Shown here: positions 46,186-56,730 of the stretch, piece by piece | How positions within the stretch are numbered: the stretch's first letter is position 1 | Layout of the letters: every line of letters starts with the position of its first letter | From: Balamuthia mandrillaris | Taxonomy: Eukaryota > Discosea > Longamoebia > Balamuthiidae | Length of the DNA stretch: 64,000 nucleotides | Assembly: GCA_031835245.1 (NCBI GenBank) | Contig: JAVKOQ010000094.1 | Span: 1 to 64,000 of the forward strand | Direction of reading: 5' to 3' | Notes under the pieces: generated by a model | Told to the model about the DNA's origin: nothing | What the model saw: only the letters and a program-made list of their open reading frames with translations | The model's database searches: none | Made by a program: the position numbers and the translations under genes

Positions 46186-46419
46186 CGTTTTCTGAATTTT
46201 TTGTTTTTGCTTTCTTTTTTATATAATTTTGATCGATCAAACTCGTTGAAATTTGAAAGAAAAACTGTCCGAATATCTCAAATGTCGACACAGGATTACG
46301 TCAACTTTGGTGCACAAAAGCTGCTGAATTTAACGTCAACGTCTGCCGTTTTTGACAAACAATGCTGCACAATTCCGATAAGCAAAATGAATAAAAATCA
46401 ACAAAAGAAAACAACAAAG
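46186..46419. promoter_or_regulatory. Bidirectional promoter region of fumarate reductase and the b5 gene
   Basis: At most 234 bp between divergent starts. Two further in-frame ATGs for the b5 gene lie inside (46282 and about 46388); if one of them is used, the spacer shrinks to about 95-200 bp. The segment 46201-46280 is T- then A-rich, with a gatcgatcaa palindrome-like word near 46230. Confidence 0.5.
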
Positions 46420-46843
46420 ATGTCTTCGCAAAGAATTAGCTATGAGGAAGCTCTAAGAAACATGCACATAACACCACCACCCACTAGCAATACCTCTTCT
46501 CCTTCCTCATCCTCCTCCTCCTCTGCATCTTCTCAACCACAACCACAACGTTCCGCACCGAAACGCAGGCAAAAAGTGCCGTTGGCTCCCGGCCATACCC
46601 TGGTCGACTGGATGAGGCTCTGTAACTCTGGCCGGGACATGACCGGAGGAGCCAGCAAAGGAACGAGCCCCGCTCTCAGAAAGATAACACCGAGCGAGCT
46701 GAGGAAGCATAAAGATGAGAAGGACGCCTGGACGGTGTTGAACGGCAGAGTTTATAGCATTACGGACTATCTGGACTTTCATCCTGGAGGCAAGGCCATT
46801 CTTTTGAGAAGTGCAGGAAAAGACTGTACTAAGTTATTTTGTA

Positions 46844-46879
<36 letters not shown>

Positions 46880-47151
46880 TTTCTTCGTTTTTGTTAACAC
46901 TTTTTTTTTGTTGCTGTTGTTGGTTAGACGCCACACATCAATGGGTGCATGGCGATCAGTTGCTTCGAGCATGTCAGGTAGGAGTGTTGGTTCCCGAGCC
47001 AGCGTCCTCAGCAAGGAGCGATGACGAAGGCGACGAAGAAGACGACTACGAGAGCGAAGCCGAAGAAGACGAAGAAGAAAAAGAAGAAGACGACAAGACG
47101 AACAACAAAGACAAACCCGCTCATGAACCCCATGACGACGTGCAATCGTGA
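46420..47151 (+). CDS. Cytochrome b5 domain protein, like the N-terminal part of CYB5R4 but without reductase domains
   Basis: Two exons (46420-46842 and from 46929). After a Ser-rich lead, RRQKVPLAPGHTLVDWMRL followed by NSGRDMTGG is nearly identical in pattern to the segment preceding the heme domain of CYB5R4 (Ncb5or). The b5 domain is ITPSELRKHKDEKDAWTVLN, VYSITDYLDFHPGGKAIL with the first heme His in FHPGG, and YATHQWVHGDQLL with the second His. After VGVLVPEP comes only an acidic, disordered tail rich in Asp/Glu. In CYB5R4 a CS domain and a FAD/NADH reductase follow; they are absent here and not found nearby. It is an electron carrier, probably cytosolic or ER-associated because no membrane span is visible. 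The start at 46420 is chosen for its aaagATG context, shared with COX7C and p32; 46282 is possible. Confidence 0.88.
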
Positions 47152-47252
47152 TAACTCGGGACGACATTATAAAGTCGACAAATAATTTATTTGGAGCGAT
47201 TTGGCGTTTTTTTGCCAACTTTTGCCAACGATTTGGCTACAGAAAGAAAAAA

Positions 47253-48944
47253 ATGGAAACGACGAAGACGAAAAGCACAAAAGATGAAGAAGAATGGTTG
47301 GTGGAGGGGTTCGTGCACTGTCGCGCAAAACTCTCTTCCGGCATCACCATGCACTTTGTGGAGAAGGGCCATGGCACTCCTGTAATTTTGTGTCATGGTA
47401 TGTATGGGAGATGTTATGATCTTATTATAGCATCGCGTTTCACGTGAAGCATAACTCTCACTTTTTTTTTCTTCAAAAACGTTCTTCAGGGTGGCCCGAC
47501 TGTTGGTATACTTGGAGACACCAGGTTTCATTCTTTCTTCATTTTCGTTTTTTAAAAGAGAATGTTCATAGTTTTTTTTTTAAAAAAATGGTAGATGGTC
47601 GCGCTGGCAGCAAACGGCTATAGGGCCATCGCGCCCGACCAACGAGGCTTCGGTGGTACCTCTGCGCCGCGAGAGGTCTCGGCCTACACCCAAGAAGTAT
47701 TGGTGGCGGACCTCGTTGCTCTGTTGGACGTTCTTCACCTGCAACGAGCTATTTTCATTGGCCATGATTGGTTCGTTTCTATTTGTGTTTCTTTCTTGTC
47801 GCTTCTTTCTTTCTTGTCGTTTCTTTCTTATTCTTCTTTCTTTTCTTTTCCTCGTCAAACTCATTCCTTTGTAACCCGTAGGGGAGGAGGTATTGTCTGG
47901 AACATGGCGCTCCACCATCCAAATCGAGTACAGGCTGTAGGCGCTGTATCGACTCCCTTTTTCCCGGTCAATCCGACCAAAAATCCTTTGCATGGTTTCT
48001 CTTTTGCTCTCTTTCATTTCTCTCTCTTGTCTTTATCCTTTTCACTTGTTGCTTTACGACGTTCTTCTCCTTTATTTTCTTCTTCTCTCTTCTTCTCTTT
48101 CTCCTTGTTCTCTTTCGTCTAACCTTTTACGCAAGCAATGGAAAAGAATCCGGGTCGTTTCGACTATCAGCTCTACTTCCAAGAACCAGGAAGAGCCGAG
48201 AGAGAGTTTGAGGAGGACGTTGCCTACACCCTCACCTGCTTGATTCGCGGCAGTTCCGAACAAGATCTCGCTCCACTGAAAGGATTGAAGCTATCCACAT
48301 CCACTGTTCGTCAGCGAGGAGGTTGGTATCATCTTTTTAGCTTTTTTTTAATGTTCCTCTTGCTTCAGACCAAAGATGTAATGCTGATACATGTACAATC
48401 AAACAAAAAAAAAATAAACAGGAATGCTGAAAGGTTTTCCTCCAAAGAGCGAGGTGACGAGAAGTGTTCTCCTCTCTGAGGATGATTTGCGTTATTACGT
48501 TCATCAGTTTACACAAAGCGGATTTCATGGCGGGTTAAACTGGTATTTAACTTTTTATTTTTCTTCGTTCTTTCCTCTCTCCTCTCCTCTCCTCCTCTCC
48601 TCCTCTCCTCCTCTCCTCCATCTGAATGAAAAAAAAAAAAACAAAGGTACCGAAACGTTGAAGCAAATTGGCAATGGAACAAGAAGACTGCAGGGAGGAA
48701 GATCACGCCCCCAGCGCTGATGATCACCTCTGGCCAGGACTCAGTCTTCTCTCCCTCCATGACCCAGCACATGGAGCAGTGGGTGGCCCAGTTGGAGAGA
48801 GCTCACGTAGAGAGGGCCGCTCATTGGCCCCATCAGGAGTGCCCGCAGGAAGTGAACGCCACTCTGCTCCGATGGTTGTCTTTGGTTGCGGTGGAACCGG
48901 ACTTCCCCCGCCGCTGCAACCAACAGCAATGTGCTCGCCTGTAA
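47253..48944 (+). CDS. EPHX: Soluble epoxide hydrolase (alpha/beta hydrolase)
   Basis: About seven exons. METTKTKSTKDEEEW leads to ITMHFVEKGHGTPVILCHG joined to WPDCWYTWRHQ, the oxyanion HGWPD motif. GYRAIAPDQRGFGGTSAP follows, then the nucleophile elbow FIGHDW joined to GGGIVWNMALHHP with the catalytic Asp. YYVHQFTQSGFHGGLNWYRN supplies the cap Tyr and the GLNWYRN motif. ALMITSGQDSVFSPSM holds the acid Asp, and ERAAHWPHQECPQEVN the catalytic His. All three triad residues and the Tyr residues are present. It opens epoxides to diols, typically on fatty-acid epoxides or xenobiotics. It has only the C-terminal hydrolase domain of animal EPHX2, as in plants. Introns are short and pyrimidine-rich. 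Confidence 0.93.
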
Positions 48945-51630
48945 AGCGGTTCAACCGAAACGCGCCCCGCACTCTTTTGTGGATGCACTGCAGCGCATGG
49001 TGACTCCGCTGCATACAAGTGGATTGAGGGGGGGATGAACTCCTCCCACATCAAAAAATGAACCTCACCGCAATGCACAAGGAGTTGAAGTGAGGCTCTT
49101 TTTTTTTGTCTACAAAAACACAGATGTAAAATCTTCGTTAATGCACGGATCTAAATCTTGTTTTTTCCGTTTCCCTGTTGCACAACCAGTCAACAAGCAT
49201 CTGGCCAGCTGACGCCACAATGGCGTAGGGTTGTTTTTCCCGATGGGCAACCAACAAAACTGCCCGGCAGTATACGGTTTGACCAGATTGATGACGGATG
49301 CGGTCGCGGTTTCCGGGGCCTATTCCGCTAATTGGCAAGGAAGTTTCTGAGAAGTTCCTTCATATATTCCTTTTCGGTGCCGTTGAGTCCCGACAACGAC
49401 CGATATGGAAAGTATGGATATTGCGGTCCCCCGAAAATCATACGGTCTTCTTACCTCATCACCACGCATCCGAATTCAATCCAAAGACCGCTGCCAAAGT
49501 ACCGATTATCTTGGGGGCAGGTCAAAATATCGGAGGATGGAAAAAAAAAAGAACCTAAAGGCCCGAAGGAGGCGAATAGATCGAAAACGAAAAAACGTAC
49601 GCTGTTACGGTCTTGAAAAACCAACGAAAATGTGGGAAAACCCGTCCCCCGTTTCGAAACGGCCGTCGGTCCTACCCATTTTTTTTTACTTTTTTTGCGG
49701 GGTGCATCTCCGCTTCCATGAAGCGAAGAAGCACAAAGCATTCTTTCCTTCCCCCCCAACAACAACAACGACCACAATTTATCTCCTTTTTGTTTCATTC
49801 ATTCAAAAGAGAGAGGAAAAACAACGTGGAAGGGAGGAAAAGGAACGAAACTGTTGTTGCGGTTGATTGCTTTTTTTTTTGTTGTAAATTGAAAGCGTAA
49901 TTTTTATTCATAATTTGCTGGTCTCTATTGGATTTTTTTCGGTTCGTTGAGCTGAACGAGGTAACCACGAAGGACCACACTTTTTTTTTATCTCGCTTTC
50001 TTTGGTCTTGAATAGTTTTGTGTGTTTTTGCTTGCAGCACCACAACACTGCCAAAAAACAAAACAAAAAAAAATAAACCACCATCTCCTACCAGTTCACT
50101 CCTCCTTCAACCAACGAGTTTGAATTTTTTTTGTTGAAAGAGGAAATATACTCATCCACTTGGATCAATCATCACCACCACCATCAACAACAACAACAAA
50201 AAGGTTTTAAAGGTACTATTTTTTTCCCTCACCGCCTTGATGTGATTGCGTGTTTTTTCCAAAAGGTCGAACAAACATTCGTTTTTTTTTTTTGTTGTTG
50301 TTTTTCTGATGAGAAAAACAAGAATATCTGCCTCTTTTTCATCTTTTTTTTTAAAAAAATTTTCGTTTTCATCTTTTCGTTTCGTTTCCGCTTCGGATGT
50401 TTTTTTTTTTGGACCTTCTTGCACTATCCCTCTGATCACACACGGGAGACCCTCACTGGCACTACTGCCACCGCTACGTGGTCATCTGCCCCCCCCCCCC
50501 CCCCCCTCTTTCCCTACCACTACCACCACAAAATTCTCCCTCTCTCTCTCTCTCTCTCTGCTTTCTCTGTTTCCGTTCCCCTCCAACCAACCCCTCCACT
50601 TCCCCTCAGGCAACACCTCTGCAAGAGAGAGAGAGAGAGATGCCCCCAAATTTTTACACCTTTTTGTGTTGGCTCTAATTAATTTGAAAGGAACATGGGT
50701 TTGAAGGTTTGACCAAAACAATCAATCATTTCGCCAAACCGAAACAAACGAAAAATAATAATACTATTCAATACGTGGGCCAAAAGGAATCGTCATCCAC
50801 TTGGCAAAAGAAAAAAAAAAGAGACGGAATAGAAAAACAAAAAAAAAAAAAAACAAGGCGAGCATCCCGGACATCCATCCCGATTGATCCCTTTTTTTTT
50901 TTTGTTCTAGTTTCGTTGGGTGCGATTCCAATTCTTATCGATTCTTTTTTTGTTTCGAAAAAAAGATCTTATTCCTATTTATTTTTTCGTAGATCTTTTT
51001 TTTTCCCCTTGTGCGTCGTTTTATCTTGCTATGTTGTTTTAAAAAATCTCCTACCATTCTATTCTGTTGTCGCACAAAAAAAAAAACCTAACATCATCTT
51101 TCTCTCTCTCTCTCTCTCTTTCGCTTCCTGCAGGAAGATTTTCCGGTCTCTTTCCGCGTCTACCCGGTGGCTCAGTACATCGAAACGGGAAAAAACAAAA
51201 GAGACCGCGTTTGGACAGGGAGGCCCAATTATCCTCCCGAAGGATCCGAAACGCGCAACGAAAGAACAACAGCAACAGCGCACAACGGCTCCCAATTAAT
51301 TTACTAAAACACCCCAACAACGACAAAGACACGAACCTTATCGGCTCTTCCACACCCGATCATTCTATTAGCTTTGACCACCGGGTGCGGTTCGGTTGCC
51401 AGTCGATCAGCTAGTCTTCGAAGCTAGAAAAACAGCCAACACCAAGCAACAAGAATAATAAGACGACGACAACAACGGCCACCACGTCTTCGTCATCATC
51501 TTCTTCTCCTCTTTCTTATTCTTCTCGGCAACAAAACATCGAAGAAGAGCGCAACGAGAAGCAACAAACAACATCGTCAGAAGCGTTATCATCATCATCA
51601 TCGGTATTGCCATCTTCATCTTCTCACGGA
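48945..51630. other. Gene-poor 2.7-kb region
   Basis: The longest stretch without a recognisable gene. 49140-49620 is more balanced in composition than other intergenic DNA and has several short stop-free frames (up to about 115 codons), none with recognisable motifs. Homopolymer runs of A and T dominate 49640-51060, with a C run at 50491-50506 and (CT)n at 50538-50559 and 51101-51119. The part near 51120-51630 is probably the 5'UTR or a leader exon of the next gene, since its frame is open from about 51415. Confidence 0.4.
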
Positions 51631-53691
51631 ATGATCAAGTTGGAAAGGATCACTTCGCCTTCAAATACACCAGCAAGAACCATGCAGGAAGAAGAGGAAG
51701 AGGAACAATCACGTCACCTGATGTTTCATTCTCCTCCTTTGCCTTCTCCCATTGTTCGACTAACTCCATCTGCATCTTCCACAACATTAACCCCTTTTCC
51801 TCCTATTCGAATGGTAGAACCATCGTCTGGAGGAAACTCCCTGCTTTATCCATTTCCCTCCTCCCCTTCCTTTTCTTCTTCCTCTCCTGCGAATGGGTTG
51901 TCCTTGCTCTCATTGTCCGCAGCAGCTATGCAACATGGGAAACTCCGAACCTCGGATAATTATCTTAAACGACCCCATTCACTCGGCAACAATCGCGATG
52001 TTTCTGCGGAGAAATCCACTTCGGAGACACTCTTCTCGCAGGCGAAGCGAGGTAAAGAGGGAGAAGCAGGAGAAGAAGATGGGGAAGCCGACGACAAATC
52101 ACGACAACACTCCCCAACATTTTATCAAACCTCCCCAACCAAAAAGTTGAAGCTCTCCCCTTCTTCATCATCACCTACTTCAACGACTCACAATTATCGC
52201 AGCAATACTCCGTTTTCTCCTTCCTCTTGCTCTTCTTCCAACAACAAATTCAAACGAGAACCCCAAAAAAGCGAACAAACTGCAGAGCGAACTTCTTCTC
52301 AACGCCCACAAGATCGTTTCTCTTCTGCACGAACAAGAGGGTGGACAGGTCCCAGAAAACAAGAGCTTGTACGTTGCGGAAGAAGAGATTGCGCCTTTCC
52401 AACTCTGCCAGCAAAGCTGTGGACCGAAGTGCGGCATACATTTGGCCAACTCAACTCGGAGGAGAAGCAAGAGGCCGTCAGACAGTTTGTGCAGGTGCGT
52501 CACGTGGGACCCAAGATGGAGCGATGCCAGTACAGCTTTAATGGCAAGGATCCTCTCTGCAAGAATCACATGTGCTTCATCCTGCGAATAGGAGGGAGTC
52601 AGCTGTCGAGAATGGCCTCGGAGGCTCCGTTGAAGCCGTCAAGAAGAGGTAGACACAGCAACCGACCAAACAGAAAGAGCCTTGTTGGGCTATTGTGTCA
52701 TGAACAACAGCATTCTTCACACCATGCTTCTTCCTCTTCGTCTTCCTCGTCGTCGTCCTCTTCACCTTCTTCTCCTTCAGGCTCTGCTTTAACATCTTCA
52801 GTTTGTTCTATGGAAGGATTTACTTGGGAGACGGGAGCACAAACCTCAACACAGCTGATAAACAAGAAACTGCCTTCTCCTTCATCTGCCTCCCCTCCTA
52901 CCTCTTCTTCCGCTTCTTCACTTTCTTCTTCTTCACATCATGGATCTTCTTCGTTTTCTTCTTCTGGACGACAGCCAAACCATTACACGCCTTATCCTCA
53001 TAATGTTCCTTTCTTTGTTCCTCGACAAAATGATCAACAATTTCTACAACAGCAAGGATTTACTCTTCATCCTTTTCATCACTCCGCTTCAGGTCAACCA
53101 GTTTACTTTTCGTCTCCAACCATTAGCCAGTCTCGCCCTCATAATCCCCCTTCTCCGCAACACATTGCTGGGTATCCTTACCCGTATCCACCACATTCCC
53201 ATCCTGCATACTTTTCTCCTTCTCCTTCCTCATCTTCTGCTGCCCCAATACTCCCGTCTTTTCCTTCTTTAGCCTCCGTTTCTGCTCCTTCTTCCTCATC
53301 TGCTTCGTTCTCACTTCCTCAAATGGCTCCGTTTTTTCATCAACCTCAGCAACATCAAACATTCTTCCAACATTCTCCGCTCTCTTTTCCTATGCTGCCC
53401 AATCCTACTTCAGAGCTTTCCTCTCCTTCTTCAACAAAGACGCCTTCACTTCCAATTGTCTTACCTCAACCTCAAATCGCATCTTCTAGCCCTCCTCGAT
53501 TTTTTCAATCCCCTTCTTCTTCTTCAACGAATAGCGCGACGAGAGCGATGCAACCGCCTTCTTTACACGCCCTCTTTAGCGACGCCTCCTCTCCGTTTGG
53601 TGTGCATAATGACATTCAACTTCCTCCTTTTCTACTACAACAACACTCGTCGCAGTCTTCTTCCTCTTCCTCTTCCTCTTCTTCTTCCTGA
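51631..53691 (+). CDS. Ser-rich putative transcription regulator with a Cys-containing DNA-binding-like domain
   Basis: The frame 51415-53691 is open; the first ATG inside it is at 51631 (MIKLERITSPSNTP), giving about 686 residues, but a spliced upstream start is possible. Most of the protein is low complexity: Ser/Pro-rich N-terminus with NLS-like KRPHSLGN and KKLKLSPSS, and a Ser/Pro/His/Gln-rich C-terminus. A compact domain sits at 52370-52660: RCGRRDCAFPTLPAKLWTEV, RHTFGQLNSEEKQEAVRQFV, RCQYSFNGKDPLCKNHMCFI, LRIGGSQLSRM, then RRGRHSNRPNRKS. This order (C-x4-C, R-x2-F-x2-L helix, YxxxG-x3-C block, short helix, basic GRxxNRP) resembles a domain found N-terminal to transposases and in animal uncharacterised proteins. 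I infer a nuclear DNA-binding protein, possibly derived from a transposase; the evidence is pattern-level only. Confidence 0.7.
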   Translation: MIKLERITSPSNTPARTMQEEEEEEQSRHLMFHSPPLPSPIVRLTPSASSTTLTPFPPIRMVEPSSGGNSLLYPFPSSPSFSSSSPANGLSLLSLSAAAMQHGKLRTSDNYLKRPHSLGNNRDVSAEKSTSETLFSQAKRGKEGEAGEEDGEADDKSRQHSPTFYQTSPTKKLKLSPSSSSPTSTTHNYRSNTPFSPSSCSSSNNKFKREPQKSEQTAERTSSQRPQDRFSSARTRGWTGPRKQELVRCGRRDCAFPTLPAKLWTEVRHTFGQLNSEEKQEAVRQFVQVRHVGPKMERCQYSFNGKDPLCKNHMCFILRIGGSQLSRMASEAPLKPSRRGRHSNRPNRKSLVGLLCHEQQHSSHHASSSSSSSSSSSSPSSPSGSALTSSVCSMEGFTWETGAQTSTQLINKKLPSPSSASPPTSSSASSLSSSSHHGSSSFSSSGRQPNHYTPYPHNVPFFVPRQNDQQFLQQQGFTLHPFHHSASGQPVYFSSPTISQSRPHNPPSPQHIAGYPYPYPPHSHPAYFSPSPSSSSAAPILPSFPSLASVSAPSSSSASFSLPQMAPFFHQPQQHQTFFQHSPLSFPMLPNPTSELSSPSSTKTPSLPIVLPQPQIASSSPPRFFQSPSSSSTNSATRAMQPPSLHALFSDASSPFGVHNDIQLPPFLLQQHSSQSSSSSSSSSSS

Positions 53692-53693
53692 CT

Positions 53694-55417
53694 TTACTTG
53701 CTTTTTAATAAAAAACAAGGAAAAGAGTTTGTTGTTATGTATCTTTTTTTTAAAAAAATGGAGTCATCCAAAGCGAAAGGAAGAAAGAACTGGACGATGG
53801 TCCGAAACGAACTGACCTTCTTGTTGTTCTGGCCATTCCTTTTTGTTTGAAAAAAATGTTTGTTTCGTGGAGAGAGAAGGAGAGGAAAGAATAAGAAGGA
53901 AAAAGAACCTCATCGGGAACTCCTTCGGGCAACAAACATGCTTTCAACACGTCCACCGTTCTTATCCGCTCCTCCATTCGTTTGTTCTGCTTTTGAACCA
54001 ACAAAGTTTCTTCTTCTTGTTCTTCTTGTTCTTCTTCTTCTTCTTCTTCTTCTTCTTCTTCTTCTTCTTCTTCTTCTTCTTCTTCTTCTTCTTCTTCTTC
54101 TTGGTCTCTTAACAACCGTTTAAACCAAATGTAATCGCAGGCAACCAAGCGAGAACGATGGTCTTTGTGGGTGATGAGAGCCTCCCTGCCATGCGCTCGT
54201 TGGAAGCTGGAAAGGAAGCCCCTTTCTTCCATCAGCCGATAAACAGGAGACCTCGAGGAAGCATTAAAGTCTCCACAAAAGAGAATGGTGAGAGAGGAAG
54301 AAGAAGAAGAAAGGAGGTGGTGAGATGTTTGGTCGAGCTGTTGAAGAATGCGTTTGAGCTCAAAGAGTTGCAATGCGGCGGAGCAGCAGTTGTGAGGGAA
54401 GGAGAGATGTGTGTTTACCACCAACAATGATGGAGAAGAAGACGAAGAAGCAGAAGAAGCAGAGCAAGAACGGGAAGATGATGAAAGAACGAGGAGTTGC
54501 GCCACACGAGAGGAGAAGCAGGAGGGTTGGATGCGAAACGCTTGCGTTACGGTGAAGGCGAGACCGTTGCGAACGAGAGTGAGACACCCATCCTTCTTGC
54601 TTCCTGTTTTTGTCCCAACGTTCATTTTAATGCGAGAGAGAAAGACGAGAGAGCGACGGAAAGAAGAGAATAAGAGCACATAAGAGAAGGGAGGAGGAGG
54701 AGCAGGAGGAGGGGGAGAAGAAGAAGAAGAAGAACAAGAACAAGAACAAGAAGAAGAAGAACAAGAAGAAGAAGAACAAGAAGAACAAGAACAAGAACAA
54801 GAAGAAGAAGAAGAAGAAGAAGAAGAAGAACAAGAAGAAGAACAACAAGAACAAGAACAAGAACAAGAACAAGAACAAGAACAAGAACAAGAACAAGAAC
54901 AAGAACAAGAACAAGAACAAGAACAAGAACAAGCAGCAGCAGAAAAACAAGAACAAGAATAGAGGAGGAAGACCTGGCCGCTTACAGGGATATACAGCAT
55001 AACTAATATGAACAAAAACTAAAGTCAGCGAGCGAAATATATACAACAACTGCAAACGGACCTTTCGCGAAAGGCAGCAAGAAACCGATCGGAAAACGCC
55101 GGGTGAAACCAGAACTCTTGCAGGCAGACTATATCGGCGTCAGCACCGAGCAACACCTTCACCACGGCCTCGCATCTGGCTGCGAACAGTTCTTCGTGCA
55201 TGCTCTCCAGTTCCACTCGTTCCTTTGTTTCGTTGTGGTTGGTTCGAGGAGAAAAGAAGAAGGTGGGACGGATGGATGGAGCGGGTACCCAAAACGAGGA
55301 GCGAGGGAGGCGATCAGCGAGCTGCAGACGGTAATAACAAGGCGCTAACACGTTGAAGCTGATCACGGAAAGGGCGTGGTTCTGGCGGTCCATGCAGGAG
55401 TCTATCATCATCTTCAT
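53694..55417 (-). CDS. Endonuclease/exonuclease/phosphatase family protein with a long polyGlu insert
   Basis: Three exons. Exon 1 from ATG 55417: MKMMIDSCMDRQNHALSVIS then FNVLAPCYYRL and ADIVCLQEFWFHPAFSD with the metal-binding Glu. After an intron (about 55068-54590), exon 2 carries SKKDGCLTLVRNGLAFTV, LLVVNTHLSFPHN, LTILFCGDFNASSRSPVYRL and SRLVACDYIWFKRLL. Exon 3 has GQFVSDHRPVLSFALDD with the catalytic His. These are the full EEP (DNase I/CCR4/nocturnin) motifs, so it is a Mg-dependent phosphodiesterase or deadenylase-like enzyme; the substrate cannot be told. Between the DYIW strand and the last exon is a run of about 25 Glu residues encoded by GAA, absent from relatives. The stop at 53694 lies 2 bp from the stop of the convergent gene. 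Confidence 0.88.
54005..54108 (-). repeat. Exonic (GAA)n array encoding polyGlu in the EEP gene
   Basis: TTC triplets on + with a few TTG, reading as GAA/CAA (Glu/Gln) on the coding strand. This is the only long array in the window with purines on the sense strand. Confidence 0.92.
54713..54948. repeat. (GAA/CAA)n array in intron 1 of the EEP gene
   Basis: About 235 bp of GAA and CAA triplets on +, TTC/TTG on the sense strand, with a pure CAAGAA tract of about 100 bp at its right end. Confidence 0.93.
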
Positions 55418-55529
55418 TAAAACACACAAAAAAACCATACAGGAAAAAAAAATAATTATACAAAACATTACAATGTGACAGTTTTTTTTTAATGTGATCG
55501 CAAGTGTTAGAGATATTTGATGTGCTCAA

Positions 55530-55600
55530 GCATCCGTAGTCTAGGGGCATGATTTCCGCCTGCCACGCGGGAGGCCCGGGTTCAACTCCCGGCGGATGCA
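55530..55600 (+). tRNA. trnG(gcc): tRNA-Gly (anticodon GCC)
   Basis: A 71-nt cloverleaf. Acceptor stem GCATCCG pairs with CGGATGC, discriminator A. The anticodon stem TCCGC/GCGGG encloses loop CTGCCAC with anticodon GCC. The T arm is CCGGG-TTCAACT-CCCGG. There is no intron. It is followed by cattctttttttg, a Pol III T-run terminator. An identical copy lies inverted 377 bp away. Confidence 0.97.
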
Positions 55601-55977
55601 CATTCTTTTTTTGCTCGTAGGACTTTTTGTTTTGGTTTGCCTAGTCGCCAGCGTAAGGAAGAACATAATTCAAAGAAAACAAAAACGAAAACAAAAACTG
55701 ATGTACTCTCGCGGAAAGCAGCCTGTATTTGTTATGAGTAAATAGAGGTTGCTCGCCAGGCGAACGCACGAATAAACTATTCTTCAACTACAAGTTTAAT
55801 CCTAGTGGTTCATCATCTTTCCTTTAAACTGTTACTTTCTTTCTTTCTTCGGTGTTAAACTTTCCTTCCGGTTTTGTCGCAGGAAGGAGTCCGTCCGTCT
55901 CCTACCCTGCTGTCCAAAGTTCTGAAGTTGAACTTCCATCCGCAATAAGCTATGTATTAAAAAGGGCAAAAAGAATG
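55601..55977. other. Spacer between inverted tRNA-Gly genes
   Basis: 377 bp with no gene. Apart from the two 3' T-run terminators next to each tRNA, I see no symmetric sequence, so the duplicated unit covers the tRNA and about 10 bp of 3' flank. Confidence 0.5.
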
Positions 55978-56048
55978 TGCATCCGCCGGGAGTTGAACCC
56001 GGGCCTCCCGCGTGGCAGGCGGAAATCATGCCCCTAGACTACGGATGC
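55978..56048 (-). tRNA. trnG(gcc): tRNA-Gly (anticodon GCC), inverted second copy
   Basis: Identical over 71 nt to the copy at 55530, on the opposite strand, so the two genes point toward each other. Its 3' side reads cattctttttgccc on the minus strand, a shorter T-run terminator. Confidence 0.97.
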
Positions 56049-56222
56049 TTGTGCACACTCGACCTACCAAATCCTGCCAAGCTTTGCCCATTTTTCTTCC
56101 CTATTGCCCGGTTTTTCAAGCCTCCGTAAATTCCCCGAGTGGCTCAAAATGAGCCGTTAAACGCAAAAAAGAGGAAAAATAGAAGAAAGAGAGGAAAAAC
56201 GGCAGAAAACCCAACGCACCAG

Positions 56223-56688
56223 ATGGAGGGAGAGGGAAGGGTCGAAGATTCGTCCTCGTTTCTTCCTCTGGAGCTGGTGGGGCACGACGGCGGAGGAGGG
56301 GGGGAAGAAGCAGCAGCAAACAGAGCCAACTCGTCCTCCTCTTCCTTTGGAGAAGTAGAAGATTCGCTCTTCCCTCCGACCTCGACAGAATTTTTTGACC
56401 TGGTGGCGGAAGAAGGCTCTTCATCGTCTTCACGTAAGTCAATCTTTTTTTTCTTTCTTTTTATTTTTTTTTTCTTCAACTTTTCTTTTTTTTTTTCTGT
56501 TTCTTTTTTTTCATTTTAAAATTTTTCTTTTAAAAATGAAATAGAAAAAGAAAGAGAGGAGGAGGAAGCCACCCAATATCTGATGGAAGAAGCGAAACCT
56601 GCCTCCGACCCTCCTCCTTTGAACGCGCTTCGGGAAGGAGAAGAAGCGGGAACAGGGGGAGAGGAAGAAGAAGCAGAGAGAGCACAAA

Positions 56689-56730
<42 letters not shown>

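Noticed and set aside
46201-46419. Extending the b5 protein upstream to 46282 or further
   Set aside because: The added residues are not b5-like and have no motif; kept only as an alternative start.
49138-49866. Several frames of 60-150 codons
   Set aside because: Overlapping on both strands, with no recognisable motif and no start context like the neighbouring genes.
51067-51414. A frame of about 115 codons upstream of the Ser-rich gene as its first exon
   Set aside because: No motif, and no splice pair that I can support; it may be 5'UTR.
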